A DNA stretch of 64,000 nt, taken from Flavobacterium sp. (lineage in GTDB: Bacteria; Bacteroidota; Bacteroidia; Flavobacteriales; Flavobacteriaceae). Positions 26,541 through 35,228 of this stretch are shown one piece after another (the first letter of the stretch is position 1; every line of letters begins with the position of its first letter). The stretch spans positions 1-64,000 of the forward strand of contig NZ_JAIXWA010000040.1 in assembly GCF_027482425.1 (NCBI RefSeq). Direction: 5' to 3'. A program made the translations under genes and the position numbers. The notes under the pieces are model-generated. The model had not been told where the DNA came from. It worked only from the letters and a program-made list of their open reading frames with translations, and did not search any database.

Positions 26541-28718
26541 ATGAGAAAACTGTGGTTTTTCATCCTATTCACTTGTGTCGTTTCGGCACAAAAAAAGGTA
26601 TCGAAGCCTTTCGATAGCGTAGTCTATTATTTTGAACAAATTCAATACCATAAAAAAGCGAATAACTATAGAAATTGTCTCAATTATGCAAAAAAAGCAA
26701 TTGATTTTGCGCAAAAGAAAAGCGATGAAAAAGCGCTAGGAGATGGTTACTTCAATTTGGGACTCATTTATTTTGATCTAAAAAAGAATGAAGATGCCGT
26801 AGATGCTTTTGTGCGAAGTATTGCTATTTATTCAACCCAATCGCCATCTCGCGAACAAGCACTTTGTTATTACTATTTGGGACTCACCTATATCGAACAA
26901 AACAATACCGCTTTGGCTGAAAACAATTTGAATAAAGCCCAAGCAATTTATGATAAGTTAAAAGTCCATAGTGCCATTGAAATGATTAACCTGCAACGTG
27001 CTATTGTATATAAACGTATGGGGAGAATTAATCAAGCAAAAGGACTCTTGGAAAAAATTGTAAGTCTCACTGACACTGTTCATAACCGGAAAGTTAAACC
27101 AGAAGCCTTGTATCATTTGGGCATTATGGAGAAGAATAAAATGCGTAATAATTTGGCATTGAATTATATGACTCGGGCTTTGAAACAATCAGAAGGGCAA
27201 GCGGGTTTACAAGCCAAAGTGCTCCTTGCTTTAAGTGAAATCTATGAAAAAAATGCCAACCTCGAACTTTCACATGCCTTTCTAAAGCGTTATGTCCAAT
27301 TAAAAGAAAAAAATGATATTCAACACCTCCAAAAAATTGAACCTATTGATTTTGACTCTTTTAAAAACGCTGAGAAGTTAAAACATGCTGAACAATTGGA
27401 ACGGGAAAATGAGAGTCAAATTAAAGCAAAAAATTTTGCCAAACTGATTAGTATTTTGGCCATTGCTTTGATTTCAATTCTCTCTTTATTAAGTTTATCA
27501 CTATACAAAAACAACATTCTACGCAACGAATCCAACAAATTACTTCAAGAGAAAAACCGCGAGTTAGAAATCGCCAAAGAACGGGCTGAAAATGCCACCA
27601 AAGCCCGTTCCGAATTTCTTTCAACGGTAAGTCACGAATTGCGTACGCCTTTGAATGCCATCAATGGAATCACGCATTTGTTGATTGAGGAAAGCCCTAA
27701 AGAAAGTCAGATTGAATATTTAAACTCTCTAAAGTTTTCTGGAAATTACTTATTGACTTTTATCAATGATATCCTAGAAATCAACCGAATTGAATCGGAA
27801 AATGTTCCTATTGAAAATATTCATTGTGCTTTTCATACACAACTTAAAAACATCCAAAATTCCTTTAAAGAGATTGCACAAGAGAATAACAATATTTTTG
27901 AAATTGATATTGACAATTCGATTCCTGAACAGCTTATTTGTGACCCGACGAAATTATCACAAATCATTATCAATTTAGTAAACAACGCACTTAAGTTTAC
28001 CAAAAATGGTCACGTACGTTTGTGCACTCATTTGGAAGAAATTCAGGACAAAACCATCAAAATAAAATTCCAAGTGTCCGATAACGGAATTGGCATCCCT
28101 GAAGACAAACAACATGAAATCTTCGAAAGTTTTTCACAAGGATCAATAGAAATCAATCGCAAATACGGTGGCACAGGTTTGGGATTAGCTATTGTAAAAC
28201 GATTAGTCGAGTTGTTGGGTGGCACCATCACCTTAAACAGTAAGGTGGGTCTTGGAACCACGTTTACTTTCATTTTGCCTTTTCAAGTAAGCGAAACGTT
28301 GATTGAAGAAAAAAATTCATCCTTACCCGAAGAACATGTTGAAACCGTCGTAGAAGGAAAACGCATTTTGTTGGTAGAAGACAATAAAATCAACCAAATG
28401 ATCACCAAAAAAATGTTGGAAAATCGCGGCATGACCTGTCGCATTGTTGATAATGGCGAAGACAGCGTTACGCTACTCCGAAAAGAGCCCAATAGCTATG
28501 ACTTGATATTGATGGACGTTCATTTACCCGGCATTAACGGAACCATCGCGACGCAACAAATTAGAGAATTTAATACCCATATTCCGATTATTGCACTAAC
28601 GGCTATTTCTTTAAATGAAAATCGAGAAATGCTCCTCTCTTATGGGATGACCGAGGTATTGACGAAGCCTTTTGAACCTGAAAAATTCTACAAAATCATT
28701 ACCGATCACTTACTCTAG
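26541..28718 (+). CDS. TPR-containing hybrid histidine kinase/response regulator
   Basis: 725 residues. Signal peptide 1-16; TPR helices about 30-265, probably periplasmic; one membrane segment 299-321; coiled coil 328-355; HisKA with phospho-accepting His365 (SHELRTP); HATPase with NLVNNALKF (478-486), DNGIGIP (514-520) and GGTGLGL (543-549); receiver domain with Glu613/Asp614, phospho-acceptor Asp659, Thr687 and Lys709. No output domain or HTH, so phosphate must go on to another protein. Its last 9 bases overlap the convergent PNP gene. Confidence 0.94.
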   Translation: MRKLWFFILFTCVVSAQKKVSKPFDSVVYYFEQIQYHKKANNYRNCLNYAKKAIDFAQKKSDEKALGDGYFNLGLIYFDLKKNEDAVDAFVRSIAIYSTQSPSREQALCYYYLGLTYIEQNNTALAENNLNKAQAIYDKLKVHSAIEMINLQRAIVYKRMGRINQAKGLLEKIVSLTDTVHNRKVKPEALYHLGIMEKNKMRNNLALNYMTRALKQSEGQAGLQAKVLLALSEIYEKNANLELSHAFLKRYVQLKEKNDIQHLQKIEPIDFDSFKNAEKLKHAEQLERENESQIKAKNFAKLISILAIALISILSLLSLSLYKNNILRNESNKLLQEKNRELEIAKERAENATKARSEFLSTVSHELRTPLNAINGITHLLIEESPKESQIEYLNSLKFSGNYLLTFINDILEINRIESENVPIENIHCAFHTQLKNIQNSFKEIAQENNNIFEIDIDNSIPEQLICDPTKLSQIIINLVNNALKFTKNGHVRLCTHLEEIQDKTIKIKFQVSDNGIGIPEDKQHEIFESFSQGSIEINRKYGGTGLGLAIVKRLVELLGGTITLNSKVGLGTTFTFILPFQVSETLIEEKNSSLPEEHVETVVEGKRILLVEDNKINQMITKKMLENRGMTCRIVDNGEDSVTLLRKEPNSYDLILMDVHLPGINGTIATQQIREFNTHIPIIALTAISLNENREMLLSYGMTEVLTKPFEPEKFYKIITDHLL

Positions 28719-29531
28719 GGAGTCCGTTTGAATAAGTTCACGAATCAGTAAGCGCACCTGAGGTTCGGCCTTTTGCGCCGCTTTGAGCACTTCAGTATGG
28801 TTGACTACTTCAATGCTTTCTTCATTGCCCATATCGGTAATGACTGACAATCCGAAAACCTCCATTTCCATATGACGCGCAACGATGACTTCAGGAACCG
28901 TGGACATGCCCACACAATCGGCACCTAAAATTTTAACCATACGGTATTCAGCCAAAGTCTCAAATGTTGGCCCCTGCAACGCTAAATAAATGCCTTCGTG
29001 GACAGGAAATCCTGCTTGTAGGGCTATGGCATGCGCTTGGGCAATCATTTTACGACTGTAAGGAGCACTCATATTTACAAAACGGGGACCGAAACGATCC
29101 TCATTGGCGCCACGCAACGGATGCTCAGGCATCATATTAATATGATCGGTAAGCAACACGATAGAACCCACTTGGTAATGGGGATTTACTCCACCCGAAG
29201 CGTTGGAAACAATAAGTGTAGACACCCCTAATCCTTTCATCACCCGAACAGGAAAGGTCACTTGCTGCATAGAATATCCTTCATAATAATGAAATCGCCC
29301 TTGCATGGCCACAACTTTTTTGGCTCCTATGGTTCCAAAAACCAAAGCGCCTTGGTGCCCTTGAACAGTTGAAATGGGGAAATGCGGAATTTCTGCATAA
29401 GGTAAAACGTATTCTATTTGGATATCCTCGGTAAAACTCCCTAAACCCGAGCCCAAAATCACACCGTAATCGGGTGAAAATGACGTTGCTTTTTTGATGT
29501 AATTAACGGTTTCTTGTACTTGTTCCCACAT
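28710..29531 (-). CDS. Purine nucleoside phosphorylase
   Basis: 273 residues from MWEQVQE (a start three codons earlier is also open). Cleaves purine nucleosides with phosphate in salvage. Motifs of the trimeric PNP family: VILGSGLGSF, GRFHYYEGYSMQQVTFPVRV, SNASGGVNP, GPTFETLAEYR and GMSTVPEVIVARH. Specificity (guanosine/inosine versus adenosine) is not read here. It overlaps the 3' end of lpxK by about 29 bases and is the second gene of that unit. Confidence 0.94.
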   Translation of the reverse strand: MWEQVQETVNYIKKATSFSPDYGVILGSGLGSFTEDIQIEYVLPYAEIPHFPISTVQGHQGALVFGTIGAKKVVAMQGRFHYYEGYSMQQVTFPVRVMKGLGVSTLIVSNASGGVNPHYQVGSIVLLTDHINMMPEHPLRGANEDRFGPRFVNMSAPYSRKMIAQAHAIALQAGFPVHEGIYLALQGPTFETLAEYRMVKILGADCVGMSTVPEVIVARHMEMEVFGLSVITDMGNEESIEVVNHTEVLKAAQKAEPQVRLLIRELIQTDSLE

Positions 29532-30534
29532 AGTCTTCAATTAATTGTTTCCATTGGTTTTCATTGTGCAAAAGTTGACTTTGCATGGGAAGATAATACA
29601 GCGGTAATTGCAGTCCTTTTCCGTGTAAGCGAACAAAATCCTTTTCTGTCGTAATCACTATTTTACCTAAATACTCCCGATTTATTCGTTCAATATCTTG
29701 CGGAGTAAAAGAGTGATGATCTGGAAATCGAAGGGTTTGACTTTCGGTTGCTCCCACAAACTCCAAAAAGGGTTTTGGCTTCTCAATTCCAGTAACAAAC
29801 ACGCAATCTGATTTGTTTACACTTGACCACTCTAATCGTTTTTGGTCATCATATACCCCATCTTCATAAACAATTGTACTAAAAAAAACTGGTGCGGAGG
29901 CGTGCAAACGTTGTCGTATCTTCTGCTGTGCAAGTTCCGACAAATTGGGGGGACATTTTGTGATAATTATCATATGGGCACGTTGTACCCCTGAAGCAAA
30001 CTCGCGTAAGGTTCCAGAAGGCAACATCCAATCGTCACAATACAAATCATCGTAGGCCGTCAACAGGATATAAAACCCCGCTTTTACCCGTCGGTGTTGA
30101 AAGGCATCATCCAGCAAAACAAGTTCGGGTTGCGGCTTGCGAGCAAGTAATTGTGTAATACCCCGCACGCGATCGGCATCCACAGCTACGGTGACTTCGG
30201 GAAACTTACGGTGGATTTGATACGGCTCATCCCCTAAGATAGCTTCTTTTGAAGACGCATCTGTGAGGTCATTGGCCACCCAATACCCTTTGGATTTACG
30301 GCGATAGCCTCGACTAAGGGTAGCGATGCGGTAATGGGGTTGTAAAAGTCGAATTAACTGTTCAATCTGCGGCGTTTTCCCCGTTCCACCTACACTTAAA
30401 TTGCCCACCGCAATAATGGGCACGGGAAAAGTATGGGAACGTAAAATACCCAAATCGTATGCACTATTACGCAGGGCGGTAATTCCCCCGTAAAGGAGGG
30501 CAAAAGGGAAAAGTAGAATACGCAAAATAATCAT
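29503..30534 (-). CDS. lpxK: Tetraacyldisaccharide 4'-kinase
   Basis: 343 residues from MIILRILLF; a start 45 bases upstream is rejected because the -7 box lies between. Phosphorylates lipid A precursor at the inner membrane. N-terminal membrane helix (ILLFPFALLYGGIT), Walker A-like VGGTGKTPQ, LSRGYRRKSKGYW, GDEPYQI, LLDDAFQHRRVK and TTEKDFVRL. Complete. Divergent from the 30568 gene. Confidence 0.95.
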   Translation of the reverse strand: MIILRILLFPFALLYGGITALRNSAYDLGILRSHTFPVPIIAVGNLSVGGTGKTPQIEQLIRLLQPHYRIATLSRGYRRKSKGYWVANDLTDASSKEAILGDEPYQIHRKFPEVTVAVDADRVRGITQLLARKPQPELVLLDDAFQHRRVKAGFYILLTAYDDLYCDDWMLPSGTLREFASGVQRAHMIIITKCPPNLSELAQQKIRQRLHASAPVFFSTIVYEDGVYDDQKRLEWSSVNKSDCVFVTGIEKPKPFLEFVGATESQTLRFPDHHSFTPQDIERINREYLGKIVITTEKDFVRLHGKGLQLPLYYLPMQSQLLHNENQWKQLIEDYVGTSTRNR

Positions 30535-30538
30535 ATTA

Positions 30539-30546
30539 CGAAAGTA
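30539..30546 (-). promoter_or_regulatory. Near-leaderless -7 box of lpxK
   Basis: TACTTTCG on the minus strand, one mismatch to TAnnTTTG, ends four bases before the lpxK ATG. Faces the box of the divergent gene nine bases away. Confidence 0.5.
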
Positions 30547-30555
30547 ACATTTTTT

Positions 30556-30563
30556 TATCTTTG
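30556..30563 (+). promoter_or_regulatory. Near-leaderless -7 box of the 30568 gene
   Basis: TATCTTTG, exact match, ends four bases before the ATG at 30568. Confidence 0.6.
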
Positions 30564-30567
30564 AGCG

Positions 30568-31149
30568 ATGGAATACCAAAAAATGAAAGGTTTCTGGGTG
30601 ATACTATGGACATTTATTGGCTTGTTGGGACAGGCTCAAAATACGTATTCCGACAATGCTGTGTTACTAAAATTGCTGTTGAATCGGTTTTATGCCCAAG
30701 AAAAACCCATTGTAAAAAATAGGTTGCAATTGCTTTACTTTTACCGCGACAAAGCGCCCAATACCCTTGAAATTTGGGACGGCTGTCGCAACCATCCGAT
30801 TCTACAATCCCAGTTGGAGGCTATCAAAAAGCAAGTGCAAACCCCAAAAGCTCCTGAAACATGGGAGGCTGAATTTTCTCTTTTGTTTATGAAAGAAAAT
30901 CATTATTTGAAGCAAAAAGTGCAACAACCCGTTACGCTGGAACAATTTGAGATGTACACCCAACGCTATGGTGAAAACAATCAGCGCATGATGATCGTAA
31001 ATCAACCGATTTATCTCGCCCATGACTATTGTTTAATCAAAGTAGGATTTTACCGCTCGATTGAACACAACAGTGGCAGTTTTTTATTGTTTCAAAAAAA
31101 GGGAGACACATGGCATTTCATCGATGAGTTTAATCGTTGGGAAACTTGA
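30568..31149 (+). CDS. Secreted protein of unknown function
   Basis: 193 residues, or 188 if started at the second ATG (30583). A short signal peptide ends near GQAQ. The rest is mixed helix and strand with no motif recognised; the end (YCLIKVGFYRSIEHNSGSFL, then WHFIDEFNRWET) reads like a small beta-rich domain. Periplasmic or surface location is inferred. It is transcribed away from lpxK from a back-to-back promoter pair and is followed by a separate box for the Nif3-like gene. Confidence 0.75.
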   Translation: MEYQKMKGFWVILWTFIGLLGQAQNTYSDNAVLLKLLLNRFYAQEKPIVKNRLQLLYFYRDKAPNTLEIWDGCRNHPILQSQLEAIKKQVQTPKAPETWEAEFSLLFMKENHYLKQKVQQPVTLEQFEMYTQRYGENNQRMMIVNQPIYLAHDYCLIKVGFYRSIEHNSGSFLLFQKKGDTWHFIDEFNRWET

Positions 31150-31154
31150 TTGCC

Positions 31155-31162
31155 TACCTTTA
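31155..31162 (+). promoter_or_regulatory. Likely -7 box of the Nif3-like gene
   Basis: TACCTTTA, one base off TAnnTTTG, 28 bases before the ATG. Confidence 0.4.
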
Positions 31163-31190
31163 CTAATGCTGTTTTTTATACAACAATACT

Positions 31191-32324
31191 ATGACCACAA
31201 ACACTTCATTTACCTTGCGCCAATTGATTCCTTTATTGGAGGAACTTACACCAACTGCTTATGCTGAGGATTTTGACAATGTGGGCCTTTTGGTAGGAGA
31301 CCCTGACGCGAAGGTATCCGGGATTATAGTTTGCCACGATGCGCTTGAACCCGTTATTGACGAAGCGGTTACACGGCAATGCAATGTTGTCGTTTGTTTT
31401 CATCCCATCCTTTTTTCGGGGATTAAAAAAATCACAGGAAAGAATTATGTGGAGCGGGCTGTTCGAAAGGCTATCAAAAATGATATTGCGATTTATGCTG
31501 TCCACACGGCTTTGGATAACCATCCTAATGGAGTAAATAAAATTTTGTGCGACGCATTGGGCATTATCGAGTCGAAAGTATTGATTCCGAAAAATGATTT
31601 TATACAAAAACTGGTCACCTATGCTCCTGTTGAACAAGCCGCTACCCTTCGGGATGCCTTGTTTGACGCAGGCGCAGGCCGTATCGGAAACTACGAAAAC
31701 TGCAGCTTCAATTCGATAGGTATTGGAACCTATCAAGGCAATGATAACAGCAATCCGGTTATGGGTCAACGCCACGAATGGGTAAGCGCCGAAGAACAAA
31801 AAATTGAAGTAACATTTGAAAAACACCTCCAAAAACAAATCCTTCAAGCGCTCTTTAAGCACCATTGCTACGAAGAAGTGGGCTTTGAAGTTTACAATTT
31901 ACAAAACACACACCAAAACTTGGGATTGGGACGAATAGGTAAACTCCCCAGTCCCCGAGATGCAAGAGAATTTTTATTGGAGGTAAAAGAAAAATTACAG
32001 TGTGGCGGTATTCGCCATTCGGCTTTTTTGGAGCGAAAAATTGAACGAGTTGCCGTTTTGGGTGGTTCGGGAAGTTTTGCCATAAAAAATGCGCTAGCAG
32101 CCGATGCTGATTTGTATATCACCTCCGATTTAAAATACCATAATTACTTCGAAGCAGAGGGGAAAATGATCTTAGCAGACGTGGGACATTTTGAAAGTGA
32201 AAGATTTACAAAAAATTATATAGTTGATTTTCTTAAAGAAAAAATTACTAATTTTGCACCCATTCCGCTATCGAGTGGAATTCAAGTATCAGAAGTAAAT
32301 ACAAACCCGGTTAAGTACTTATAA
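31191..32324 (+). CDS. Nif3-like dinuclear metal-centre protein
   Basis: 377-residue member of the Nif3/YbgI/YqfO family (GTP cyclohydrolase I type 2-like in some annotations; true role uncertain). Metal-site motifs: EDFDNVGLLVG, FHPILFSG, VHTALDNHPNGVN and, at the end, ADVGHFESERF. The extra length over YbgI comes from a central insertion (about 135-235) like the PII/CutA-type insert of YqfO. Probably forms a hexameric ring. Three bases from the next gene, so co-transcribed. Confidence 0.92.
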   Translation: MTTNTSFTLRQLIPLLEELTPTAYAEDFDNVGLLVGDPDAKVSGIIVCHDALEPVIDEAVTRQCNVVVCFHPILFSGIKKITGKNYVERAVRKAIKNDIAIYAVHTALDNHPNGVNKILCDALGIIESKVLIPKNDFIQKLVTYAPVEQAATLRDALFDAGAGRIGNYENCSFNSIGIGTYQGNDNSNPVMGQRHEWVSAEEQKIEVTFEKHLQKQILQALFKHHCYEEVGFEVYNLQNTHQNLGLGRIGKLPSPRDAREFLLEVKEKLQCGGIRHSAFLERKIERVAVLGGSGSFAIKNALAADADLYITSDLKYHNYFEAEGKMILADVGHFESERFTKNYIVDFLKEKITNFAPIPLSSGIQVSEVNTNPVKYL

Positions 32325-32327
32325 AAT

Positions 32328-33107
32328 ATGGCTACTACAAAAGAAATGAGCGTTGAAGAAAAATTAAGAGCGCTATATGATTTACAGCTAATTGATTCCC
32401 GCATTGATGAAATCAGAAGTGTACGCGGCGAATTACCGCTTGAAGTAGAAGATTTGGAAGATGAAGTAACCGGATTGACCACCCGTTTGGACAAATTACA
32501 ATTGGAACTGAATCAAATTGAGGACAGTATCAAGTTGAAAAAAAGTGCGATTGAAGGCCACCAGGCGTCGATTAAGCGTTATGCAGAGCAACAAAAAGAA
32601 GTTCGTAACAACCGAGAATTCAACGCCTTGACCAAAGAAATTGAATACCAAGAATTGGAAATTCAATTGGCTGAAAAGCAAATCAAAGAAATGAAAGCTT
32701 CGATTGAACATAAAAAAGAAGCGTTGGGGCAGACCAAAGAAAAATTGGACCAAAAATCTACTCACTTAAAACATAAAAAAGCGGAGTTAAACGATATTAT
32801 GGCCGAAACACAAAAAGAAGAAAACTTTTTGATGGAAAAATCAGCGGAATATCGCGATGGTATCGAAGACCGTTTGTTGGCGGCTTACGACCGTATTCGT
32901 AAAAGTGTTCGCAATGGATTGGCCGTAGTGTCGATTGAGCGTGGCGCTTCAGTGGGATCGTTTTTTACGATTCCCCCACAAACCCAAGTGGAGATTGCTG
33001 CTCGTAAAAAAATCATTACCGACGAACATTCCGGTCGCATTTTAGTCGACAATGTTTTGGCACAAGAAGAACGAGAAAAAATGCAACAATTGTTTGCATC
33101 CATCTAA
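32328..33107 (+). CDS. Coiled-coil protein of the C4 zinc-ribbon (zf-RING_7) family, cysteines lost
   Basis: 259 residues. Residues ~20-180 are a long charged coiled coil. The C-terminal part aligns with the family's zinc ribbon by its FFTIPPQTQVEI and HSGRILVD landmarks, but the four metal cysteines are gone: the first pair reads SVGS and the second DEHS. Zinc binding is therefore unlikely. The function of the family is unclear. It is second in the Nif3 operon, as in many Bacteroidota, and is followed by a terminator. Confidence 0.88.
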   Translation: MATTKEMSVEEKLRALYDLQLIDSRIDEIRSVRGELPLEVEDLEDEVTGLTTRLDKLQLELNQIEDSIKLKKSAIEGHQASIKRYAEQQKEVRNNREFNALTKEIEYQELEIQLAEKQIKEMKASIEHKKEALGQTKEKLDQKSTHLKHKKAELNDIMAETQKEENFLMEKSAEYRDGIEDRLLAAYDRIRKSVRNGLAVVSIERGASVGSFFTIPPQTQVEIAARKKIITDEHSGRILVDNVLAQEEREKMQQLFASI

Positions 33108-33115
33108 AACATAAG

Positions 33116-33137
33116 GCCACCCCACGGTGGCTTTTTT
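33116..33137 (+). terminator. Rho-independent terminator after the zinc-ribbon-family gene
   Basis: Stem GCCACC/GGTGGC with a 4-base loop and six T. An in-frame GTG for the next gene falls inside it, which argues against that longer start. Confidence 0.88.
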
Positions 33138-33156
33138 ATTTAATCCCCTCGCGCCT

Positions 33157-33990
33157 ATGATTCAACTGCTACTTGCCAAAACCTTGGGGCTCTACCTCAA
33201 CCTCATGAGTTATGTGTATCCCAAACATGCCTACCGTTTGGCGTATCGTTTTTTCAGTCAACCGCGAAAAGGAAGGTTCAAGGCCGAAAAACCTCCGAAG
33301 ATTTTACAACGCGCCCAATGGGAAAAACATGCGTTGGATACCCATGTGATTCAAACCTATGTTTGGCAAGGGAATGAAGAGGTAATTCTTCTTGTACACG
33401 GATGGGAAAGCAATGCCTCACGATGGAAAAAGCTCATCAAACCTCTTCTCAAAACGGGAAAAACAATTATAGCTCTTGATGCTCCGGCGCATGGATTGTC
33501 GAGTGGAAACGAGTTTAACGTCCCATTGTACGCAGAATTCATTCACAAAATAGTGGCGCGCTACCAACCTACCATTCTTATTGGTCATTCGGTAGGAGGT
33601 AATGCCATTGCGTATTATCAAAAACATTATCCGCATCCGGCGCAAAAGTTAATTCTTCTCGGGGCGCCGTCCGATTTTAAAATTATTCTAAAAAATTATA
33701 TCATATTGCTTGGGTTAAACCGTCGAATTTACCGCTTTCTAAAGGCGTACACCCAAAAACGATTTGATGTGACCATTGAATCTTTTTCGGCGGCTTTGTT
33801 TGTTGAATCGCTGACTTTACCGGGAATCATTGTTCACGACAAAGAAGATACAGTGGTTTTGTGGGAGGAAAGTGAAAAAATCGCGAAAGCTTGGCCTCAT
33901 GCGGAGTTCATTACCACACGCGGACTCGGACACAGTTTGCATGATGCGTATTTGTATCAAACCTTGATTGATTTTATTGAAAAACCGTAA
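33157..33990 (+). CDS. Alpha/beta hydrolase
   Basis: 277 residues from MIQLLLAK. Oxyanion region VHGWESNASRW, nucleophile elbow IGHSVGGNA, an acid in VHDKEDTVV and the catalytic histidine in GLGHSLHD. Some members of the superfamily are esterases or acyl hydrolases; the substrate is not readable. A hydrophobic N-terminus may touch the membrane. Just upstream of rluF, which has its own box. Confidence 0.88.
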   Translation: MIQLLLAKTLGLYLNLMSYVYPKHAYRLAYRFFSQPRKGRFKAEKPPKILQRAQWEKHALDTHVIQTYVWQGNEEVILLVHGWESNASRWKKLIKPLLKTGKTIIALDAPAHGLSSGNEFNVPLYAEFIHKIVARYQPTILIGHSVGGNAIAYYQKHYPHPAQKLILLGAPSDFKIILKNYIILLGLNRRIYRFLKAYTQKRFDVTIESFSAALFVESLTLPGIIVHDKEDTVVLWEESEKIAKAWPHAEFITTRGLGHSLHDAYLYQTLIDFIEKP

Positions 33991-34004
33991 TCGTTGCGAA
34001 TCGC

Positions 34005-34012
34005 TATCTTTG
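34005..34012 (+). promoter_or_regulatory. Near-leaderless -7 box of rluF
   Basis: TATCTTTG, exact match, ends four bases before the ATG at 34017. A TTG 25 bases upstream may be the -33 element. Confidence 0.65.
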
Positions 34013-34016
34013 TGTC

Positions 34017-34742
34017 ATGACACGATTGAATAAATTTCTTTCCGAATCAGGGTACTGTTCCCGTCGGGAGGCTGACCGCCTTATTGAACAAGGGCGTATT
34101 ACCGTGAATGGAATGCGTCCTGAAATGGGAACAAAAGTTGGCCCCGAAGACCGCATTTGTGTAGATGGAAAACCGATACACAACGACCAAGAGCAACGAA
34201 TTTATTTGGCGTTTCACAAACCGGTAGGCATTGAATGCACGACCAACACTTCGGTGAAAAACAACGTTATTGACTACCTCAACTATCCCGAGCGCATTTT
34301 CCCTATTGGCCGTTTGGACAAAGCGAGTGAGGGTCTTTTGCTAATGACCAACGACGGAGATATTGTCAACAAAATTCTTCGGGCACGGAACAATCACGAG
34401 AAAGAATACATCGTAACGGTAGATAAACCGTTGACCGATCGCTTTATCGAACGGATGCGTAAAGGCGTTCCCATTTTGGACACGGTGACACGACCTTGTC
34501 CGGTGAAAGCGATAAGTCGGTATGTATTTCGTATTACCTTGACGCAGGGATTGAACCGACAAATTCGACGCATGTGTTCGTACCTTGGGTATGAAGTGAC
34601 GGCCTTGAAGCGTACTCGCATCATGAATATCTCGCTTGATATTCCCGTGGGGAAATACCGCCCCCTCACCTCAAAAGAAATGGCACAATTGAACACCTTG
34701 CTTGCGGATTCAAGTAAAACTGCAGAAGCGAAAGGGTTATGA
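34017..34742 (+). CDS. rluF: 23S rRNA pseudouridine synthase, RluF type
   Basis: 241 residues. S4 RNA-binding domain (LNKFLSESGYCSRREADRLI, ITVNG), then a RsuA/RluB-type synthase domain with the catalytic-aspartate motif GRLDKASEGLLL. NHEKEYIVTVDKPLTD, GVPILDTVTRPC and LTQGLNRQIRRMC closely match RluF of E. coli, which modifies U2604 of 23S rRNA. The E. coli enzyme also acts on tRNA-Tyr; this is not shown here. Monocistronic. Confidence 0.93.
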   Translation: MTRLNKFLSESGYCSRREADRLIEQGRITVNGMRPEMGTKVGPEDRICVDGKPIHNDQEQRIYLAFHKPVGIECTTNTSVKNNVIDYLNYPERIFPIGRLDKASEGLLLMTNDGDIVNKILRARNNHEKEYIVTVDKPLTDRFIERMRKGVPILDTVTRPCPVKAISRYVFRITLTQGLNRQIRRMCSYLGYEVTALKRTRIMNISLDIPVGKYRPLTSKEMAQLNTLLADSSKTAEAKGL

Positions 34743-34749
34743 ATTAGGA

Positions 34750-34770
34750 GTTATGAATTATGAGTTATGA
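34750..34770 (+). repeat. TTATGA tandem repeat, three units
   Basis: Three perfect or near-perfect 7-base units ending GTTATGA. The first two units equal the 14-base copy at 3626-3639. Confidence 0.65.
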
Positions 34771-35078
34771 GTTGCAATCCTCGAGGAAAAGGGGTGTTTA
34801 ATCGTAAGTTTGGGGTGAGTACTCAGTAGCTGTTGGTGTAGCATTTCTTTTATGTACATTCGTACTGTGTTATTCATCTATTTATTCGCCTTTGAAAAAA
34901 CGATACAAAACAAATATGAAAGCAACGTATTGTATTGTTCTGACTACTGATTCACCTTTGGTTTAGTCGCAACTGCGCGTACATTTTGTCTGCTTCGCTG
35001 AGGAAAGCGGGGGCGGCTGGACCCGAATCGGTTAACTATAGTTCCTTATCCAACCTTTATAAATTGCAGTGTAATGTG

Positions 35079-35099
35079 AACCCCGATCCTTTCGGGGTT
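35079..35099 (+). terminator. Terminator-like hairpin
   Basis: Perfect 8-bp stem AACCCCGA/TCGGGGTT, 5-base loop, followed by a T-rich tract. It lies 340 bases after rluF, so its transcript may be rluF or an unannotated RNA. Confidence 0.6.
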
Positions 35100-35183
35100 T
35101 ATTATTTTGATGACAAATCAGGATTCACTCCGATTTATCCCTTCGTTTTTAACGAAATAAATGCTTAATTGAAAAATAAATAC

Positions 35184-35191
35184 TACTTTTG
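35184..35191 (+). promoter_or_regulatory. -7 box of the LRR T9SS gene
   Basis: TACTTTTG, exact match, 37 bases before the ATG. Confidence 0.55.
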
Positions 35192-35228
35192 ATAGACGTC
35201 GAATCAAGTATCACACCCATTATTACGG

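Larger units (their letters stand above)
34743..35228. other. 486-base intergenic region: TTATGA repeats, GC-rich patch, hairpin
   Basis: No gene is supported here. Directly after rluF lie three 7-base units (34750-34770: GTTATGA, ATTATGA, GTTATGA). A GC-rich patch at about 34990-35030 contains GCTT/AAGC and a GGGGGCGG run, of unknown nature. A terminator-like hairpin is at 35079-35099 and a promoter box for the next gene at 35184-35191. A 60-codon open frame here lacks protein character. Confidence 0.5.

Noticed and set aside
33127-33156. GTG start for the alpha/beta hydrolase
   Set aside because: The GTG sits inside a terminator stem; the ATG at 33157 is preferred.
34986-35168. 60-codon open frame after rluF
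   Set aside because: It spans a GC-rich patch and a terminator hairpin, lacks protein character and a plausible start context.
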